Below are positions 51,510 through 61,012 of a DNA stretch of 64,000 nucleotides, in pieces. Positions within the stretch are counted from its first letter, which is position 1. The number at the start of each line of letters is the position of its first letter. Made by a program: the position numbers and the translations under genes. Source of the DNA: Streptomyces sp. NBC_01775 (GTDB taxonomy: Bacteria > Actinomycetota > Actinomycetes > Streptomycetales > Streptomycetaceae); contig NZ_CP109104.1 in assembly GCF_035917675.1 (NCBI RefSeq), forward strand, positions 8,060,001-8,124,000, in the 5' to 3' direction. The notes under the pieces are model-generated. The model saw only the letters and a program-made list of their open reading frames with translations. It was not told the DNA's origin and searched no databases.

Positions 51510-52100
51510 GTGTCCCGTCAGGTGTTCCTGTACGACCCGCCGGACCGGTTCATCGCCGGAACGGTCGGGCTGCCTGGCCGCCGCACCTTCTTCCTCCAGG
51601 CCAGCGCTGGTGGCCGTACTACGAGCGTGGCCCTGGAGAAGGCGCAGGTGGAGGCGCTCGCCGAGCGGATCGACGAGCTGCTCGACGAGGTGGTGCGCCG
51701 CTCGGGCGGCAGCGCCCCCGTCCCGGCTGTCGCCCCCTCCGAGGTCGATGACACCGACCCCCTGGAGTCCCCCGTCGAGGAGGAGTTCAGGGTCGGCACC
51801 ATGGCGCTGGCCTGGGACGGTGAGGGCGAGCGCATGGTCGTCGAGGCCCAGGCCGTGGTGGAGCTGGAGCCCGACGCGGACGAGGACCTCGCGGACGCCG
51901 AGGAGCGCCTGCTCCAGGACGACGAGAACGGCCCTCCGATGCTGCGGGTCCGCATCAGCGGCAGCATGGCGCGGTCCTTCGCCAAGCGGGCCATGGAGGT
52001 CGTGAACGCGGGCCGTCCGCCGTGCCCGCTGTGCAGCCTGCCGCTCGATCCGGAGGGACACGTATGTCCGCGCCAGAACGGATACCGCCGCGGCGAATGA
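51510..52100 (+). CDS. DUF3090-family protein
   Basis: 196 aa from GTG 51510, with GGAGCAGGAC upstream. It begins MSRQVFLYDPPDRFIAGTVG. It has a conserved EEFRVGTMALAWD segment and a C-terminal treble Cys motif PPCPLCSLPLDPEGHVCPRQNGY that could bind zinc. The family (about 190-200 aa) is found only in Actinobacteria, nearly always between a histidine phosphatase and a PI3K-like protein as here, so the three likely share a pathway. Its stop lies inside the next gene. Confidence 0.9.
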   Translation: MSRQVFLYDPPDRFIAGTVGLPGRRTFFLQASAGGRTTSVALEKAQVEALAERIDELLDEVVRRSGGSAPVPAVAPSEVDDTDPLESPVEEEFRVGTMALAWDGEGERMVVEAQAVVELEPDADEDLADAEERLLQDDENGPPMLRVRISGSMARSFAKRAMEVVNAGRPPCPLCSLPLDPEGHVCPRQNGYRRGE

Positions 52101-52993
52101 GCGGTACTTCTTTGGCTGCCGAGGCCACGCGCGTCCTGCTCGCAGAAGGCACCCTCACGGTCCTGGGACAGATCACGGAGGCGTCGAACGCCGTGCTGTA
52201 CGGCACGGTCGAGCACGAGGGGCGCACGCTTCCCTGCGTCTACAAGCCGGTCGCCGGCGAGCGCCCGCTGTGGGACTTCCCCGACGGCAACCTCGCCCGG
52301 CGTGAAGTGGCCGCCTACGAGGTCTCCCGCGCCCTGGGCTGGCCCCTGATACCTGCCACGGTGCTGCGCGAGGGGCCGCACGGCGAGGGAATGTGCCAGG
52401 CGTGGGTCGGCGACCCACCGGATGCTCCGCAAGAACGGGACGCACCGGATGAAGGCGAAAAGGGAGCGCCCGGCGAGGAGCCGGAGCCGCTGCTCGCGCT
52501 GGTCGAGGGGGAGGAGCCGGGGGAGGGCTGGAAGGCGGTCGGCTTCGCCGACGTCGGCGGCGGCAGGACGGCGCTGCTCGTGCACGCCGACGACTCCCGG
52601 CTGCGGCGGCTCGCCGTCCTCGACGCGGTGATCAACAACGGCGACCGCAAGGGCGGACATCTGCTGCCGCTGCCGGACGGCCAGCTGTACGCCATCGACC
52701 ACGGCGTCACCTTCCACGTCGATGACAAGCTGCGCACCCTGCTGTGGGGCTGGGCGGGCGAGGAGCTGACCGACGAGGCCGCCGAGGCCCTGCGCGAGCT
52801 GTCGGCGGCGCTCGCCCCCGGCCCTCCGCCAGGAGATGCCTCCCAGGCGGGCCCGCTGGCCCTGCGGCTCTCCGAACTGCTGACGGGCGCCGAGGTCGAG
52901 GCCGTGCGCAAGCGGGTGGAGGCCATGCTCAGCTCCGGGCGGCACCCACTGCCCAGCGGCGACTGGCCCGCCATCCCCTGGCCACCGGTCTGA
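52064..52993 (+). CDS. SCO1664-family PI3/4-kinase-like protein
   Basis: 309 aa from ATG 52064, with CGGAGGG upstream, overlapping the DUF3090 gene by 37 bp; a later ATG at 52097 that overlaps the DUF3090 stop is also possible. Kinase-like text: ASNAVLYGTVEHEG with PCVYKPVAGERPLWDFP (ATP-binding Lys), REVAAYEVSRALGWPLIP, LDAVINNGDRKGGHLLPL (catalytic loop with Asn/Asp) and AIDHGVTFHVDDKLRTLLW (metal-binding Asp-His). The fold resembles phosphatidylinositol 3/4-kinases, but the actinobacterial members have no known substrate. Confidence 0.85.
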   Translation: MSAPERIPPRRMSGTSLAAEATRVLLAEGTLTVLGQITEASNAVLYGTVEHEGRTLPCVYKPVAGERPLWDFPDGNLARREVAAYEVSRALGWPLIPATVLREGPHGEGMCQAWVGDPPDAPQERDAPDEGEKGAPGEEPEPLLALVEGEEPGEGWKAVGFADVGGGRTALLVHADDSRLRRLAVLDAVINNGDRKGGHLLPLPDGQLYAIDHGVTFHVDDKLRTLLWGWAGEELTDEAAEALRELSAALAPGPPPGDASQAGPLALRLSELLTGAEVEAVRKRVEAMLSSGRHPLPSGDWPAIPWPPV

Positions 52994-53168
52994 CGAGCCG
53001 GCGCGCTGCTGTCGGGAGACGTGCCCCTGTCGGGAGACGTGCCGTTGCCCGGCGGCGGGCCCCTGTCCGGTGGTGCGCCCCTGTCCGGCGGGCGGTCCCG
53101 ATGGTCAAAGATGCAATAGGCACCGGTCCGGCCGTATACGGAACACCAGTCCGGGTTAGGCTCAGGAT

Positions 53169-54398
53169 ATGTATGCCTGGCCCGCTACCGAGGTCCCCGT
53201 CCTGCCTGGCCAGGGCCGCGACCTCGACATCCACGACACCGCGACCGGCGGACGGGTGACCCTCGCCCCTGGTCCTGTCGCCCGTATATACGTCTGCGGC
53301 ATCACGCCCTATGACGCCACCCACCTAGGACACGCGGCGACCTACAACGCTTTCGACCTCGTTCAGCGCGTGTGGCTCGACACCAAGCGGCAGGTTCACT
53401 ACATACAGAACGTCACCGACGTCGACGACCCGCTCCTGGAGCGGGCCGTCGCCACCGGGATGGACTGGACGGCGCTCGCCGAGCGCGAAACCGCGCTGTT
53501 CCGCGAGGACATGACGGCGCTTCGGATGCTGCCGCCGCAGCACTACGTCGGCGCCGTGGAGTCCATCCCGAAGATCGTCCCCCTGGTCGAGAGACTGCGC
53601 GACATGGGCGCGGCCTACGAACTCGAAGGCGATGTCTACTTCTCCGTCGAGGCCGACGCGCACTTCGGTGAGGTCTCCCGCTACGACGCCGAGACGATGC
53701 GGCTGCTGTCGGCCGAGCGCGGCGGCGACCCGGAGCGGCCCGGCAAGAAGAACCCGCTCGACCCCAAGCTCTGGACCGCGGCCCGCGAGGGCGAGCCGCA
53801 CTGGGACGGCGCCTCGCTCGGCCCGGGCCGCCCCGGCTGGCACATCGAGTGTGTGGCCATCGCCCTCGAACACCTGGGCATGGGCTTCGACGTGCAGGGC
53901 GGCGGCTCCGACCTTGCCTTCCCGCACCACGAGATGGGCGCCTCGCACGCGCAGGCGCTGACCGGGGAGTTCCCCTTCGCGCGCACCTATGTGCACGCGG
54001 GGATGGTCGCCCTGGACGGCGAGAAGATGTCCAAGTCCAAGGGCAACCTCGTCTTCGTCTCCCAACTCCGGCGCGACGGCGTCGATCCGGCCGCCATCCG
54101 GCTGGCGCTGCTTGCCAACCACTACCGCGCCGACTGGGAGTACACGGAAGAGGTGCTGGACGAGGCCAAGGCGCGCCTCGGCCGCTGGCGCGCGGCGGTC
54201 TCGCGGCCGGACGGCCCGGCGGCCGAAGGCATGCTGGAGGAGGTCCGTGCGGCGCTCGCCGACGACCTCGACTCACCCTCGGCGCTGGCGGCCGTGGACC
54301 GCTGGGCCCAGGAACAGGCTTCGCGGGGCGGCACGGACGAAGGCGCTCCCGGGCTGGTGTCCCGCACGGCCGACGCGCTGCTGGGCGTCGCGCTGTGA
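53169..54398 (+). CDS. mshC: Cysteine:1-D-myo-inosityl 2-amino-2-deoxy-glucopyranoside ligase (MshC)
   Basis: 409 aa, a cysteinyl-tRNA-synthetase-like ligase. It has [20 protein letters not shown] (zinc Cys and HIGH-like HLGH), [24 protein letters not shown] with zinc ligands, [20 protein letters not shown] and [11 protein letters not shown]. It lacks the C-terminal anticodon-binding domain of CysS. MshC condenses cysteine with GlcN-Ins in mycothiol synthesis, the main thiol of Actinobacteria. The gene stands between the kinase-like gene and parJ, an order I recall from S. coelicolor (SCO1664-1662). Confidence 0.95.
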   Translation: MYAWPATEVPVLPGQGRDLDIHDTATGGRVTLAPGPVARIYVCGITPYDATHLGHAATYNAFDLVQRVWLDTKRQVHYIQNVTDVDDPLLERAVATGMDWTALAERETALFREDMTALRMLPPQHYVGAVESIPKIVPLVERLRDMGAAYELEGDVYFSVEADAHFGEVSRYDAETMRLLSAERGGDPERPGKKNPLDPKLWTAAREGEPHWDGASLGPGRPGWHIECVAIALEHLGMGFDVQGGGSDLAFPHHEMGASHAQALTGEFPFARTYVHAGMVALDGEKMSKSKGNLVFVSQLRRDGVDPAAIRLALLANHYRADWEYTEEVLDEAKARLGRWRAAVSRPDGPAAEGMLEEVRAALADDLDSPSALAAVDRWAQEQASRGGTDEGAPGLVSRTADALLGVAL

Positions 54399-54427
54399 CG
54401 CCGGGCTGAGTCTTCCGCGCAGGAGGG

Positions 54428-54459
54428 GACCGGCGGTGCCCGAGGGGGCACCGCCGGTC
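54428..54459 (+). terminator. Perfect hairpin terminator after mshC
   Basis: GACCGGCGGTGCCC-GAGG-GGGCACCGCCGGTC is a perfect 14-bp stem with a 4-nt loop, 30 bp after the mshC stop. A partial second copy (GGGCACCGCCGGTCGTGTACGT) begins about 34 bp later. The PAC2 gene converges from the right, so it may act on both. Confidence 0.85.
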
Positions 54460-54576
54460 GTGTATGTGCGGTGGCCTCTCGGGCACCGCCGGTCGTGTAC
54501 GTGGCGGACGCCGCGCACGGCCGGGCGTGTACGGCCCGGCGCGTACGGCCGGTGACGCCGCGGAGGAAGGGCCGCG

Positions 54577-55812
54577 TTACGCCCCGTCGCTGGGGCTGGC
54601 GGGTCCGCCCGGTCCGCGGGATCCGGGGCCGTCGTCTTCGCGCTCCCCGGAGTCTTCGGAGGCTTCGGCGTCCGGGCCTTCGGCGTTGTCCTGGGCCTGG
54701 GAGCTTCCGGTGTCCTGGGAGCCTTCGGCTTCCTCGTCCGCCGAGCCCTCACCCGTGGAGCTCCCGTCCGCCGGGCTCCCGTCCGCCGGGCCACCGTCCT
54801 TGGGGGCGCTTTCGGTCTGTGCCTCCTCCGGCCCTCCGGATGACTGATCCGAGGAATCGGGCATCGGTGGTTCGCCCGTCGGCTTCGGCGGCGGGGCCTG
54901 CTGACTTGGGTCCTTCAGGAACGACGGGGTCCCCGCGGCAGGGCCGCCCTGCTCTGCCGAACCGTCTCTGCGGCGCAGATAGCGCTCGAACTCCTTGGCG
55001 ATGGCCTCACCCGATGCTTCCGGCAGCTCGGCCGTGTCGCGGGCCTCTTCCAGGGACTGGACGTACTCGGCGACCTCGCTGTCCTCCGCCGCGAGCTGGT
55101 CGACGCCCAGCTGCCAGGCCCGCGCGTCCTCGGGCAGCTCGCCCATGGGGATCCGCACGCCCAGCAGGTCCTCCAGCCTGTTGAGGAGCGCGAGCGTCGC
55201 CTTGGGGTTCGGCGGCTGCGAGACGTAGTGCGGTACGGCCGCCCACAGACTCGCCGCCGGGACGCCCGCGTGGGTGCACGCTTCCTGGAGGATGCCGACG
55301 ATGCCCGTGGGGCCCTCGTAGCTGGACTCCTCCAGGTTCATGGTCCGCGCCAGGTCGGGGTCGGAGGTCACGCCCGTGACCGGGACCGGGCGGGTGTGCG
55401 GGGTGTCGCCGAGCAGCGCGCCCATCACGACCACCAGCTCGACGCCCAGCTCGTGTGCGAAGCCCAGGATCTCGTTGCAGAACGACCGCCACCGCATGCT
55501 CGGTTCGATGCCGCGCACGAGGACGAGATCGCGCTGTCTGCCCTTGCCGTCGGCGTCATCCACCCGGACCACCGACAGCCGTGTCGTGGGCCAGGTGACC
55601 TTGCGGACGCCGCCGTCCAGCCATACCTGGGGCCGGTTGACCTGGAAGTCGTAGTAGTCCTCCGCGTCCAGCGCGGCGAACACCTCGCCCTTCCACTCCC
55701 GCTCCAGGTGCGTGACCGCGGTGGAGGCGGCGTCGCCGGCGTCGTTCCAGCCCTCGAACGCGGCCACCATGACTGGGTCGACCAGCTCGGGAACCCCCTC
55801 CAGCTCGATCAC
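54577..55812 (-). CDS. parJ: PAC2-family protein, ParJ-like
   Basis: 411 aa. The first 280 residues form the PAC2 domain: LVDPVMVAAFEGWNDAGDAA, FQVNRPQVWLDGG, VLVRGIEPSMRWRSFCNEI, VVVMGALLGDTPHTRPVPVTG, then EGPTGIVGILQEAC and ASLWAAVPHYVSQPPNPKA. The last 130 residues are low-complexity Gly/Ser/Glu/Pro. In S. coelicolor the gene next to mshC, parJ, encodes a PAC2-type protein that controls ParA assembly during sporulation septation; position and domain suggest the orthologue. PAC2 domains are also proteasome-assembly related. Confidence 0.85.
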   Translation of the reverse strand: MIELEGVPELVDPVMVAAFEGWNDAGDAASTAVTHLEREWKGEVFAALDAEDYYDFQVNRPQVWLDGGVRKVTWPTTRLSVVRVDDADGKGRQRDLVLVRGIEPSMRWRSFCNEILGFAHELGVELVVVMGALLGDTPHTRPVPVTGVTSDPDLARTMNLEESSYEGPTGIVGILQEACTHAGVPAASLWAAVPHYVSQPPNPKATLALLNRLEDLLGVRIPMGELPEDARAWQLGVDQLAAEDSEVAEYVQSLEEARDTAELPEASGEAIAKEFERYLRRRDGSAEQGGPAAGTPSFLKDPSQQAPPPKPTGEPPMPDSSDQSSGGPEEAQTESAPKDGGPADGSPADGSSTGEGSADEEAEGSQDTGSSQAQDNAEGPDAEASEDSGEREDDGPGSRGPGGPASPSDGA

Positions 55813-56024
55813 CCAGCGCCTCCTTCCGGCCGGGGCGGAGCCCTTCCGCTCCGCCCCGGCACCCGTGCCGTACCTGCCGTCGCCTGCCGCTGACAGCTCT
55901 CCACCCGCTGCTGCCAGCTCTTTCGTGCGGGCCCCAGCCTACGGCGTGACGGTGCCCCGACCGCAGCCCCCGCACGCCTCCAGATCGGTGCTGCATACCT
56001 CTGGACGTCGCGGTCGCGGCAGGG

Positions 56025-56062
56025 CTATACATCGGACCTATGAACAGAGGTCCGATGTATAG
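56025..56062. promoter_or_regulatory. Perfect 15-bp inverted repeat over promoter and start codon of the fucose operon
   Basis: CTATACATCGGACCT (56025-56039) and AGGTCCGATGTATAG (56048-56062) are exact reverse complements around an 8-nt spacer ATGAACAG that holds the first start codon. A candidate promoter TGGACG (56002-56007), 18 bp, TATACA (56026-56031) places the -10 inside the left arm and transcription start near 56038-56040. It looks like the operator of a GntR- or IclR-type repressor whose gene is not in the window. Confidence 0.8.
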
Positions 56063-57431
56063 CGTCACCGGGGTCGAGGTACACGACGTCCGCTTCCCCA
56101 CTTCGGAGCAGCTGGACGGCTCGGACGCGATGAATCCCGACCCCGACTACTCCGCCGCCTACGTCGTCCTGCGCACCGACGCGCCCGACGGGCACGAGGG
56201 ACACGGCTTCTGCTTCACCATCGGCAGGGGCAACGACGTGGTCGTCGGCGCCATCGAGGCGCTGCGCCCCTACGTCGAGGGCCGCCCGCTGGAGGCCGTC
56301 ACCGGCGATCTGGGCGGGCTGCACCGGGAGTTGACCCACGACTCGCAGCTTCGCTGGCTCGGGCCCGAGAAGGGCGTGATGCACATGGCCGCCGGTGCTG
56401 TCGTCAACGCGGCCTGGGACCTTGCGGCCAAGCGGGCCGGGCAGCCCCTGTGGGCGTATCTGGCCTCGCTCAGCCCCGAGGAACTCGTCGCGCTCGTCGA
56501 CTTCCGCCATCTGACCGACGCCCTCACCCCCGAAGAGGCGCTCGCCATCCTGCGCGCCGCCGAGCCGGGCCGCGCCGAGCGCGCCGAGCGGCTGCGCGCC
56601 CACGGATTCCCGGCCTACACCACCTCGCCCGGCTGGCTCGGATACTCGGACGAGAAGCTCGTCAAGCTCTCCCACCAGGCCGTCGCGGACGGCTTCACCC
56701 AGATCAAGCTGAAGGTCGGCGGCGACCTCGACCAGGACCGCCACCGCCTGCGGCTCGCCCGGGAGGCCGTGGGGCCCGGGGTGCGCATCGCCGTGGACGC
56801 CAACCAGCGCTGGGAGCGGGACGAGGCGGTGCGCTGGATGAGGGCGCTGGCCGAGTTCGACCCGTACTGGATCGAGGAGCCCACCAGCCCCGACGACATC
56901 CTCGGCCACGCCGAGGTACGGGCCCGCCAGCCGGTCAAGGTCGCCACCGGCGAACACGTCGCCAACCGCATCGTGTTCAAACAGCTCCTCCAGGCGGAGG
57001 CGGTGGACTTCGTCCAGATCGACGCCGCGCGGGTCGCCGGGGTCAACGAGAACCTCGCCGTCTTGCTGCTCGCCGCGAAGTTCGGCGTCCCTGTCTGCCC
57101 GCACGCGGGCGGTGTCGGGCTGTGCGAACTGGTGCAGCACCTGTCGATGTTCGACTACGTGGCGGTCTCCTGCACCCAGGAGGACCGCGTCATCGAGTAC
57201 GTCGACCACCTGCACGAGCACTTCACCGACCCGGCGGTCGTCCGTGACGGGCACTACCTGACCCCCACGGCCCCCGGATTCTCCGCCCGGATGAAGACCG
57301 AGTCGCTGACCGCCCACCGCTACCCGGACGGGGCCGTCTGGCGTGCGCGCGGAGCCACCCCGCACCCGCGGCGGCATCAGGCCCAGCCGCGCCAGGGCCA
57401 GGACGGCCAGGACGCACAGGAGGGCCGCTGA
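56040..57431 (+). CDS. L-fuconate dehydratase (enolase superfamily)
   Basis: 463 aa from ATG 56040; an ATG at 56055 after AGAGG (458 aa) is an alternative and matches the usual N-terminus ([16 protein letters not shown]). Characteristic sequence [20 protein letters not shown] identifies the fuconate dehydratase group. Catalytic text includes [15 protein letters not shown] (KxK base), [16 protein letters not shown] (metal Asp), [13 protein letters not shown] (metal Glu), [16 protein letters not shown] and [11 protein letters not shown] (general-acid His). It converts L-fuconate to 2-keto-3-deoxy-L-fuconate. First gene of the operon. Confidence 0.93.
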   Translation: MNRGPMYSVTGVEVHDVRFPTSEQLDGSDAMNPDPDYSAAYVVLRTDAPDGHEGHGFCFTIGRGNDVVVGAIEALRPYVEGRPLEAVTGDLGGLHRELTHDSQLRWLGPEKGVMHMAAGAVVNAAWDLAAKRAGQPLWAYLASLSPEELVALVDFRHLTDALTPEEALAILRAAEPGRAERAERLRAHGFPAYTTSPGWLGYSDEKLVKLSHQAVADGFTQIKLKVGGDLDQDRHRLRLAREAVGPGVRIAVDANQRWERDEAVRWMRALAEFDPYWIEEPTSPDDILGHAEVRARQPVKVATGEHVANRIVFKQLLQAEAVDFVQIDAARVAGVNENLAVLLLAAKFGVPVCPHAGGVGLCELVQHLSMFDYVAVSCTQEDRVIEYVDHLHEHFTDPAVVRDGHYLTPTAPGFSARMKTESLTAHRYPDGAVWRARGATPHPRRHQAQPRQGQDGQDAQEGR

Positions 57432-58228
57432 TGAGCCGGCTTCCGCACACCGCACGCGACTTCGAGGGCGTCCCCGCGCTCGTCACCGGGGGAGCCTCCG
57501 GCATCGGGGCCGCCGTCGCGGCGCTGCTGATGGAACGGGGCGCGCGGGTGGCCGTACTCGACCGGGACACCGAAGGAGCACTCGAGGGCGTGCTCGCGCT
57601 GGAGGCGGACGTCGCCGACGACGCGGCGGTGCGGGCCGCCGTCGACCGCGCGGCGGACGAACTGGGCGGGCTCCAGGCCGTGATCGGCAACGCGGGTATA
57701 GGCGCCGCCGGCACCGTGGAGGACAACGACGACGCCGAGTGGCAGCGCGTCCTCGACATCAACGTCCTCGGCCTCGTACGCACCGACCGCGCCGCGCTGC
57801 CCCATCTGCGCCGCACCGCCGCCGAGCGGCCCGGCGAGGTCTCCATCACCCACACCTGCTCCATCGCCGCGACGGCCGGGCTCCCACAGCGCGCCCTGTA
57901 CTCGGCCAGCAAGGGCGCGGTCCTCTCCCTCACCCTCGCCATGGCGGCCGACCATGTGCGCGAGGGGATCCGGGTCAACTGCGTCAACCCCGGCACCGCC
58001 GACACCCCCTGGATCGGACGGCTGCTCGACGCGGCGCCGGACCCGGAGGCCGAGCGCGCCGCGCTGGAGGCCCGCCAGCCCACCGGGCGGCTGGTGCGGG
58101 CCGAGGAAGTGGCCGACGCCGTGGCTTATCTGGCCGGCCCGCGCGCCGCCGCGGTCACCGGCACGGCGCTCGCGGTGGACGGCGGCATGCAGGGGCTGAG
58201 GCTGCGCCCGCCGCAGCCCGCCGACTGA
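57431..58228 (+). CDS. SDR oxidoreductase, likely 2-keto-3-deoxy-L-fuconate dehydrogenase
   Basis: 265 aa. The ATG overlaps the previous stop (TGATG). SDR marks: VTGGASGIGAAVAALL, GNAG, HTCSIAA with the catalytic Ser, ALYSASKGAVLSLT with Tyr/Lys, INCVNPGTADTPW-like RVNCVNPGTADTPW and GTALAVDGGMQGLR. In non-phosphorylative fucose pathways this class oxidises 2-keto-3-deoxy-L-fuconate at C4 with NAD. L-fucose dehydrogenase is the other possible role, but the aldo/keto reductase downstream fits that better. Confidence 0.88.
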   Translation: MSRLPHTARDFEGVPALVTGGASGIGAAVAALLMERGARVAVLDRDTEGALEGVLALEADVADDAAVRAAVDRAADELGGLQAVIGNAGIGAAGTVEDNDDAEWQRVLDINVLGLVRTDRAALPHLRRTAAERPGEVSITHTCSIAATAGLPQRALYSASKGAVLSLTLAMAADHVREGIRVNCVNPGTADTPWIGRLLDAAPDPEAERAALEARQPTGRLVRAEEVADAVAYLAGPRAAAVTGTALAVDGGMQGLRLRPPQPAD

Positions 58229-58295
58229 CCCCGCGCGCCCAGGGCGCGTACCGACACCTCAGAGCCGAGACACACCACGAGGACAGGACGACCCC

Positions 58296-59345
58296 ATGCG
58301 ACTGCGCACTCTCCGCACCACCGGCGCCGCCTCCTGCGCGGTGCTCCTGGCGGTCACCGTGCTCGCGGGCTGCAACCGCGGCAGCGACGGCGAGGCCGCG
58401 GCCAAGGGCAAGGTCGGCATCGACCTGCCGCGCACCGACACCGACTTCTGGACCGCCTACCAGAGCTACGTCAAGAAGGGCGTGGGCGCCGGCACCGTCT
58501 CCGCGCTGCCGCTCGCCAACTCGCAAAACGACGTCTCCAAGCTCGTCGCCAACGTGCAGACCTTCACCGACCAGGGCGCCAAGGCCGTGGTCATGGCCCC
58601 GCAGGACACCGGCGCCATCTCCTCCACGCTGGAGCGGCTGGAGAAGAAGGACATCCCCGTCATCAGCGTCGACACCCGGCCCGACAAGGGCAAGGTCTAC
58701 ATGGTCGTCCGCGCCGACAACCGTGCCTACGGCCGCAAGTCGTGCGAGTACCTGGGGAAGGAACTCGGCGGCAAGGGGCGGGTCGCCGAACTCCAGGGCG
58801 ACCTCAGCTCGATCAACGGTCGCGACAGGTCGGAGGCGTTCGCCTCCTGCATGAAGGAGAAGTACCCCAGGATCAAGGTCCACGAGCTGCCCACCAATTG
58901 GGACGGCAAGGAGGCCTCCGGCAAGCTCCAGAGCCTGCTGGCCCAGCACCGTGACCTGGACGGCATCTACATGCAGGCCGGCGGCGCCTTCCTCCAGCCG
59001 ACCCTGGCCCTGCTCAAGCAGAAGGACCTCCTCAAGAAGCAGGGCGCCAAGGGGCACATCACCGTCATCTCCAACGACGGCATCCCCGAGGAACTGGACG
59101 CGATACGCAAGGGCACCATCGACGCCACCCTCTCCCAGCCCGCCGACTCGTACGCGAAGTACGCGCTCGAATACGCCCGCGCGGCGCTGGACGACAAGAA
59201 GTTCAAGCCCGGGCCGACCGACCACAACTCCGAGATCATCAAGCTGAAGAACGGCCTGGAGGACCAGCTACCCGCGCCGCTGGTCACCAAGAAGAACGTC
59301 GACGACAAGGAGCTGTGGGCCAACCAGCTGGAGAAGAAGAAGTGA
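58296..59345 (+). CDS. Sugar ABC transporter substrate-binding lipoprotein
   Basis: 349 aa with a signal peptide ending VTVLAGC, a lipobox for Cys lipidation. The mature part matches periplasmic-binding-protein type 1 sugar receptors (ribose/rhamnose class): VGIDLPRTDTDFW, NVQTFTDQGAKAVVMAPQDT, KDIPVISVDTRPD, GKGRVAELQGDLSSINGRDR, GIYMQAGGAFLQPTLALL and TVISNDGIPEELDAIRKG. It lies between the catabolic genes and the transport genes. By context the ligand is L-fucose or a related deoxysugar. Confidence 0.92.
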   Translation: MRLRTLRTTGAASCAVLLAVTVLAGCNRGSDGEAAAKGKVGIDLPRTDTDFWTAYQSYVKKGVGAGTVSALPLANSQNDVSKLVANVQTFTDQGAKAVVMAPQDTGAISSTLERLEKKDIPVISVDTRPDKGKVYMVVRADNRAYGRKSCEYLGKELGGKGRVAELQGDLSSINGRDRSEAFASCMKEKYPRIKVHELPTNWDGKEASGKLQSLLAQHRDLDGIYMQAGGAFLQPTLALLKQKDLLKKQGAKGHITVISNDGIPEELDAIRKGTIDATLSQPADSYAKYALEYARAALDDKKFKPGPTDHNSEIIKLKNGLEDQLPAPLVTKKNVDDKELWANQLEKKK

Positions 59346-61012
59346 CGGCCCCCAGCGACGGCTCCACCCCGCCCCCCGGCTCCACCCCGCCTGGCGGATC
59401 CGCCCCGCCGGCCGTCCAGGCTGAGGGCATCGTCAAGCGCTACGGCGCCACCCTCGCGCTCGACGGCGTCGGCCTGACCGTACGGCCGGGCGAGGCCCAC
59501 GCGCTGGTCGGGCGCAACGGCGCGGGCAAATCCACCCTCGTGTCCGTCCTCACCGGCATGCACAGACCCGAAGCGGGCCAGGTCTCCTTCCACGGCGAGC
59601 CGGCGCCCGGCTACGGCGACACCGCGGCCTGGCGCTCCCGCGTCGCCTGCGTCTACCAGCGTTCCATGGTCGTGCCCGAACTGACCGTCGCCGAGAACCT
59701 CTTCCTCAACCGCTTCCCCGGCGGCCGGCGCATCCACTGGAGCGCGCTGCGCGCCCGCGCCCGCGACCTGCTGGCCGAGTACGGGGTCGAGGTGGACCCG
59801 GCGCGCCGCACCAAGGACCTGAGCGTCGAGCAGCGGCAGTTCGTGGAGATCGCCAGGGCGCTGTCCTTCGGCGCCCGTACGGTCATCCTCGACGAGCCGA
59901 CGGCGCAGCTGGACGCGGGCGGTATCGAGCGGCTGTTCGCCAAACTGCGCGAACTCCGCGCCCAGGGCGTGGCGTTCTTGTTCATCTCGCACCATCTCCA
60001 GGAGGTGTACGAGCTGTGCGACACGGTCACCGTCTACCGCGACGCGCGACACGTGCTGACCGCGCCCGTCGCCGGGCTGCCCCGCCGGGAGCTGGTCGCC
60101 GCCATGACCGCAGAGGACGGGGAGCAGGAGGAGCGGCTGGGCGGGGCGGGGACGGCGGGGGAGGACGCCCACGCGCCTGACTTCATGGGCCGCACCGCCC
60201 CCGCGCCGCCCGGAGCCGGGCCCGTGCTGCGCACCCGGGGGCTGGAGCTGGCCGAGCAGTTCGCGCCCGTCGACCTGACCGTGCGCTCCGGCGAGGTGCT
60301 CGGCCTGGCGGGCGCGACCGCCAGCGGCAACACCGCCATCGGCGAGACCCTGGTGGGCCTGCGCCGGCAGACCTCCGGCACCGTGAGCGTGCGCGAGCGC
60401 GAGGTGCGCCCCGGCAGCGTGCCCCACGCCCTGGACGCCGGGATCGGCTACGTGCCCGAGGACCGCCACCTCCAGGGGCTGGTCCCCGGCCGCAGTGTCG
60501 CGGAGAACGCCACGCTCACCGTCACCGACCAGCTCGGCAGGTGGGGCGCCGTGCTGCCCTCCCGTACCCGCGAGTTCGCCCGCCGGATGATCGACTCGCT
60601 GGACATCAAGACCTCCGGGCCCGAGCAGCCCGTCTCCGGCCTGTCCGGCGGCAACCAGCAGAAGGTCGTCATCGCCCGCGCCATCGCCAGGGACCCCGCC
60701 GTGCTGGTGGCGATCCGGCCCACGGCGGGAGTGGACGTCAAGTCCAAGGACGCGCTCCTGGGCGTCGTCCGGGAGGTCGCCGACAAGGGCAGTGCCGCGC
60801 TGATCATCTCCGACGAACTGGACGACCTGCGCGTGTGCGACCGCGTCCTCGCCCTCTTCCACGGGCGCGTCGTCGCGGAGTACGGCACCGGATGGAGCGA
60901 TCAGGAACTGGTCGCCGCGATGGAAGGCATGGCCGAGGAAAGCGGCGAGGGGTGCGCCGAGGAAAGCGCCGAGGAAAGCGGCGCCGAGGCGCCGGAGGGG
61001 AACGCATCATGA
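59342..61012 (+). CDS. Sugar ABC transporter ATP-binding protein (duplicated ATPase)
   Basis: 556 aa from GTG 59342, overlapping the preceding stop (GTGA). The first ATPase has a Walker A GRNGAGKST, signature LSVEQRQFVEIARALS and Walker B VILDEPTAQLD. The second has GATASGNTAIG in the Walker A place, a good signature LSGGNQQKVVIARAI, but AIRPTAGVDV instead of the Walker B LDEPTRGVDV. A degenerate second Walker A is normal in RbsA/MglA-type proteins; loss of the Walker B acidic pair is less usual. It couples ATP hydrolysis to sugar import. Confidence 0.92.
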   Translation: MTAPSDGSTPPPGSTPPGGSAPPAVQAEGIVKRYGATLALDGVGLTVRPGEAHALVGRNGAGKSTLVSVLTGMHRPEAGQVSFHGEPAPGYGDTAAWRSRVACVYQRSMVVPELTVAENLFLNRFPGGRRIHWSALRARARDLLAEYGVEVDPARRTKDLSVEQRQFVEIARALSFGARTVILDEPTAQLDAGGIERLFAKLRELRAQGVAFLFISHHLQEVYELCDTVTVYRDARHVLTAPVAGLPRRELVAAMTAEDGEQEERLGGAGTAGEDAHAPDFMGRTAPAPPGAGPVLRTRGLELAEQFAPVDLTVRSGEVLGLAGATASGNTAIGETLVGLRRQTSGTVSVREREVRPGSVPHALDAGIGYVPEDRHLQGLVPGRSVAENATLTVTDQLGRWGAVLPSRTREFARRMIDSLDIKTSGPEQPVSGLSGGNQQKVVIARAIARDPAVLVAIRPTAGVDVKSKDALLGVVREVADKGSAALIISDELDDLRVCDRVLALFHGRVVAEYGTGWSDQELVAAMEGMAEESGEGCAEESAEESGAEAPEGNAS

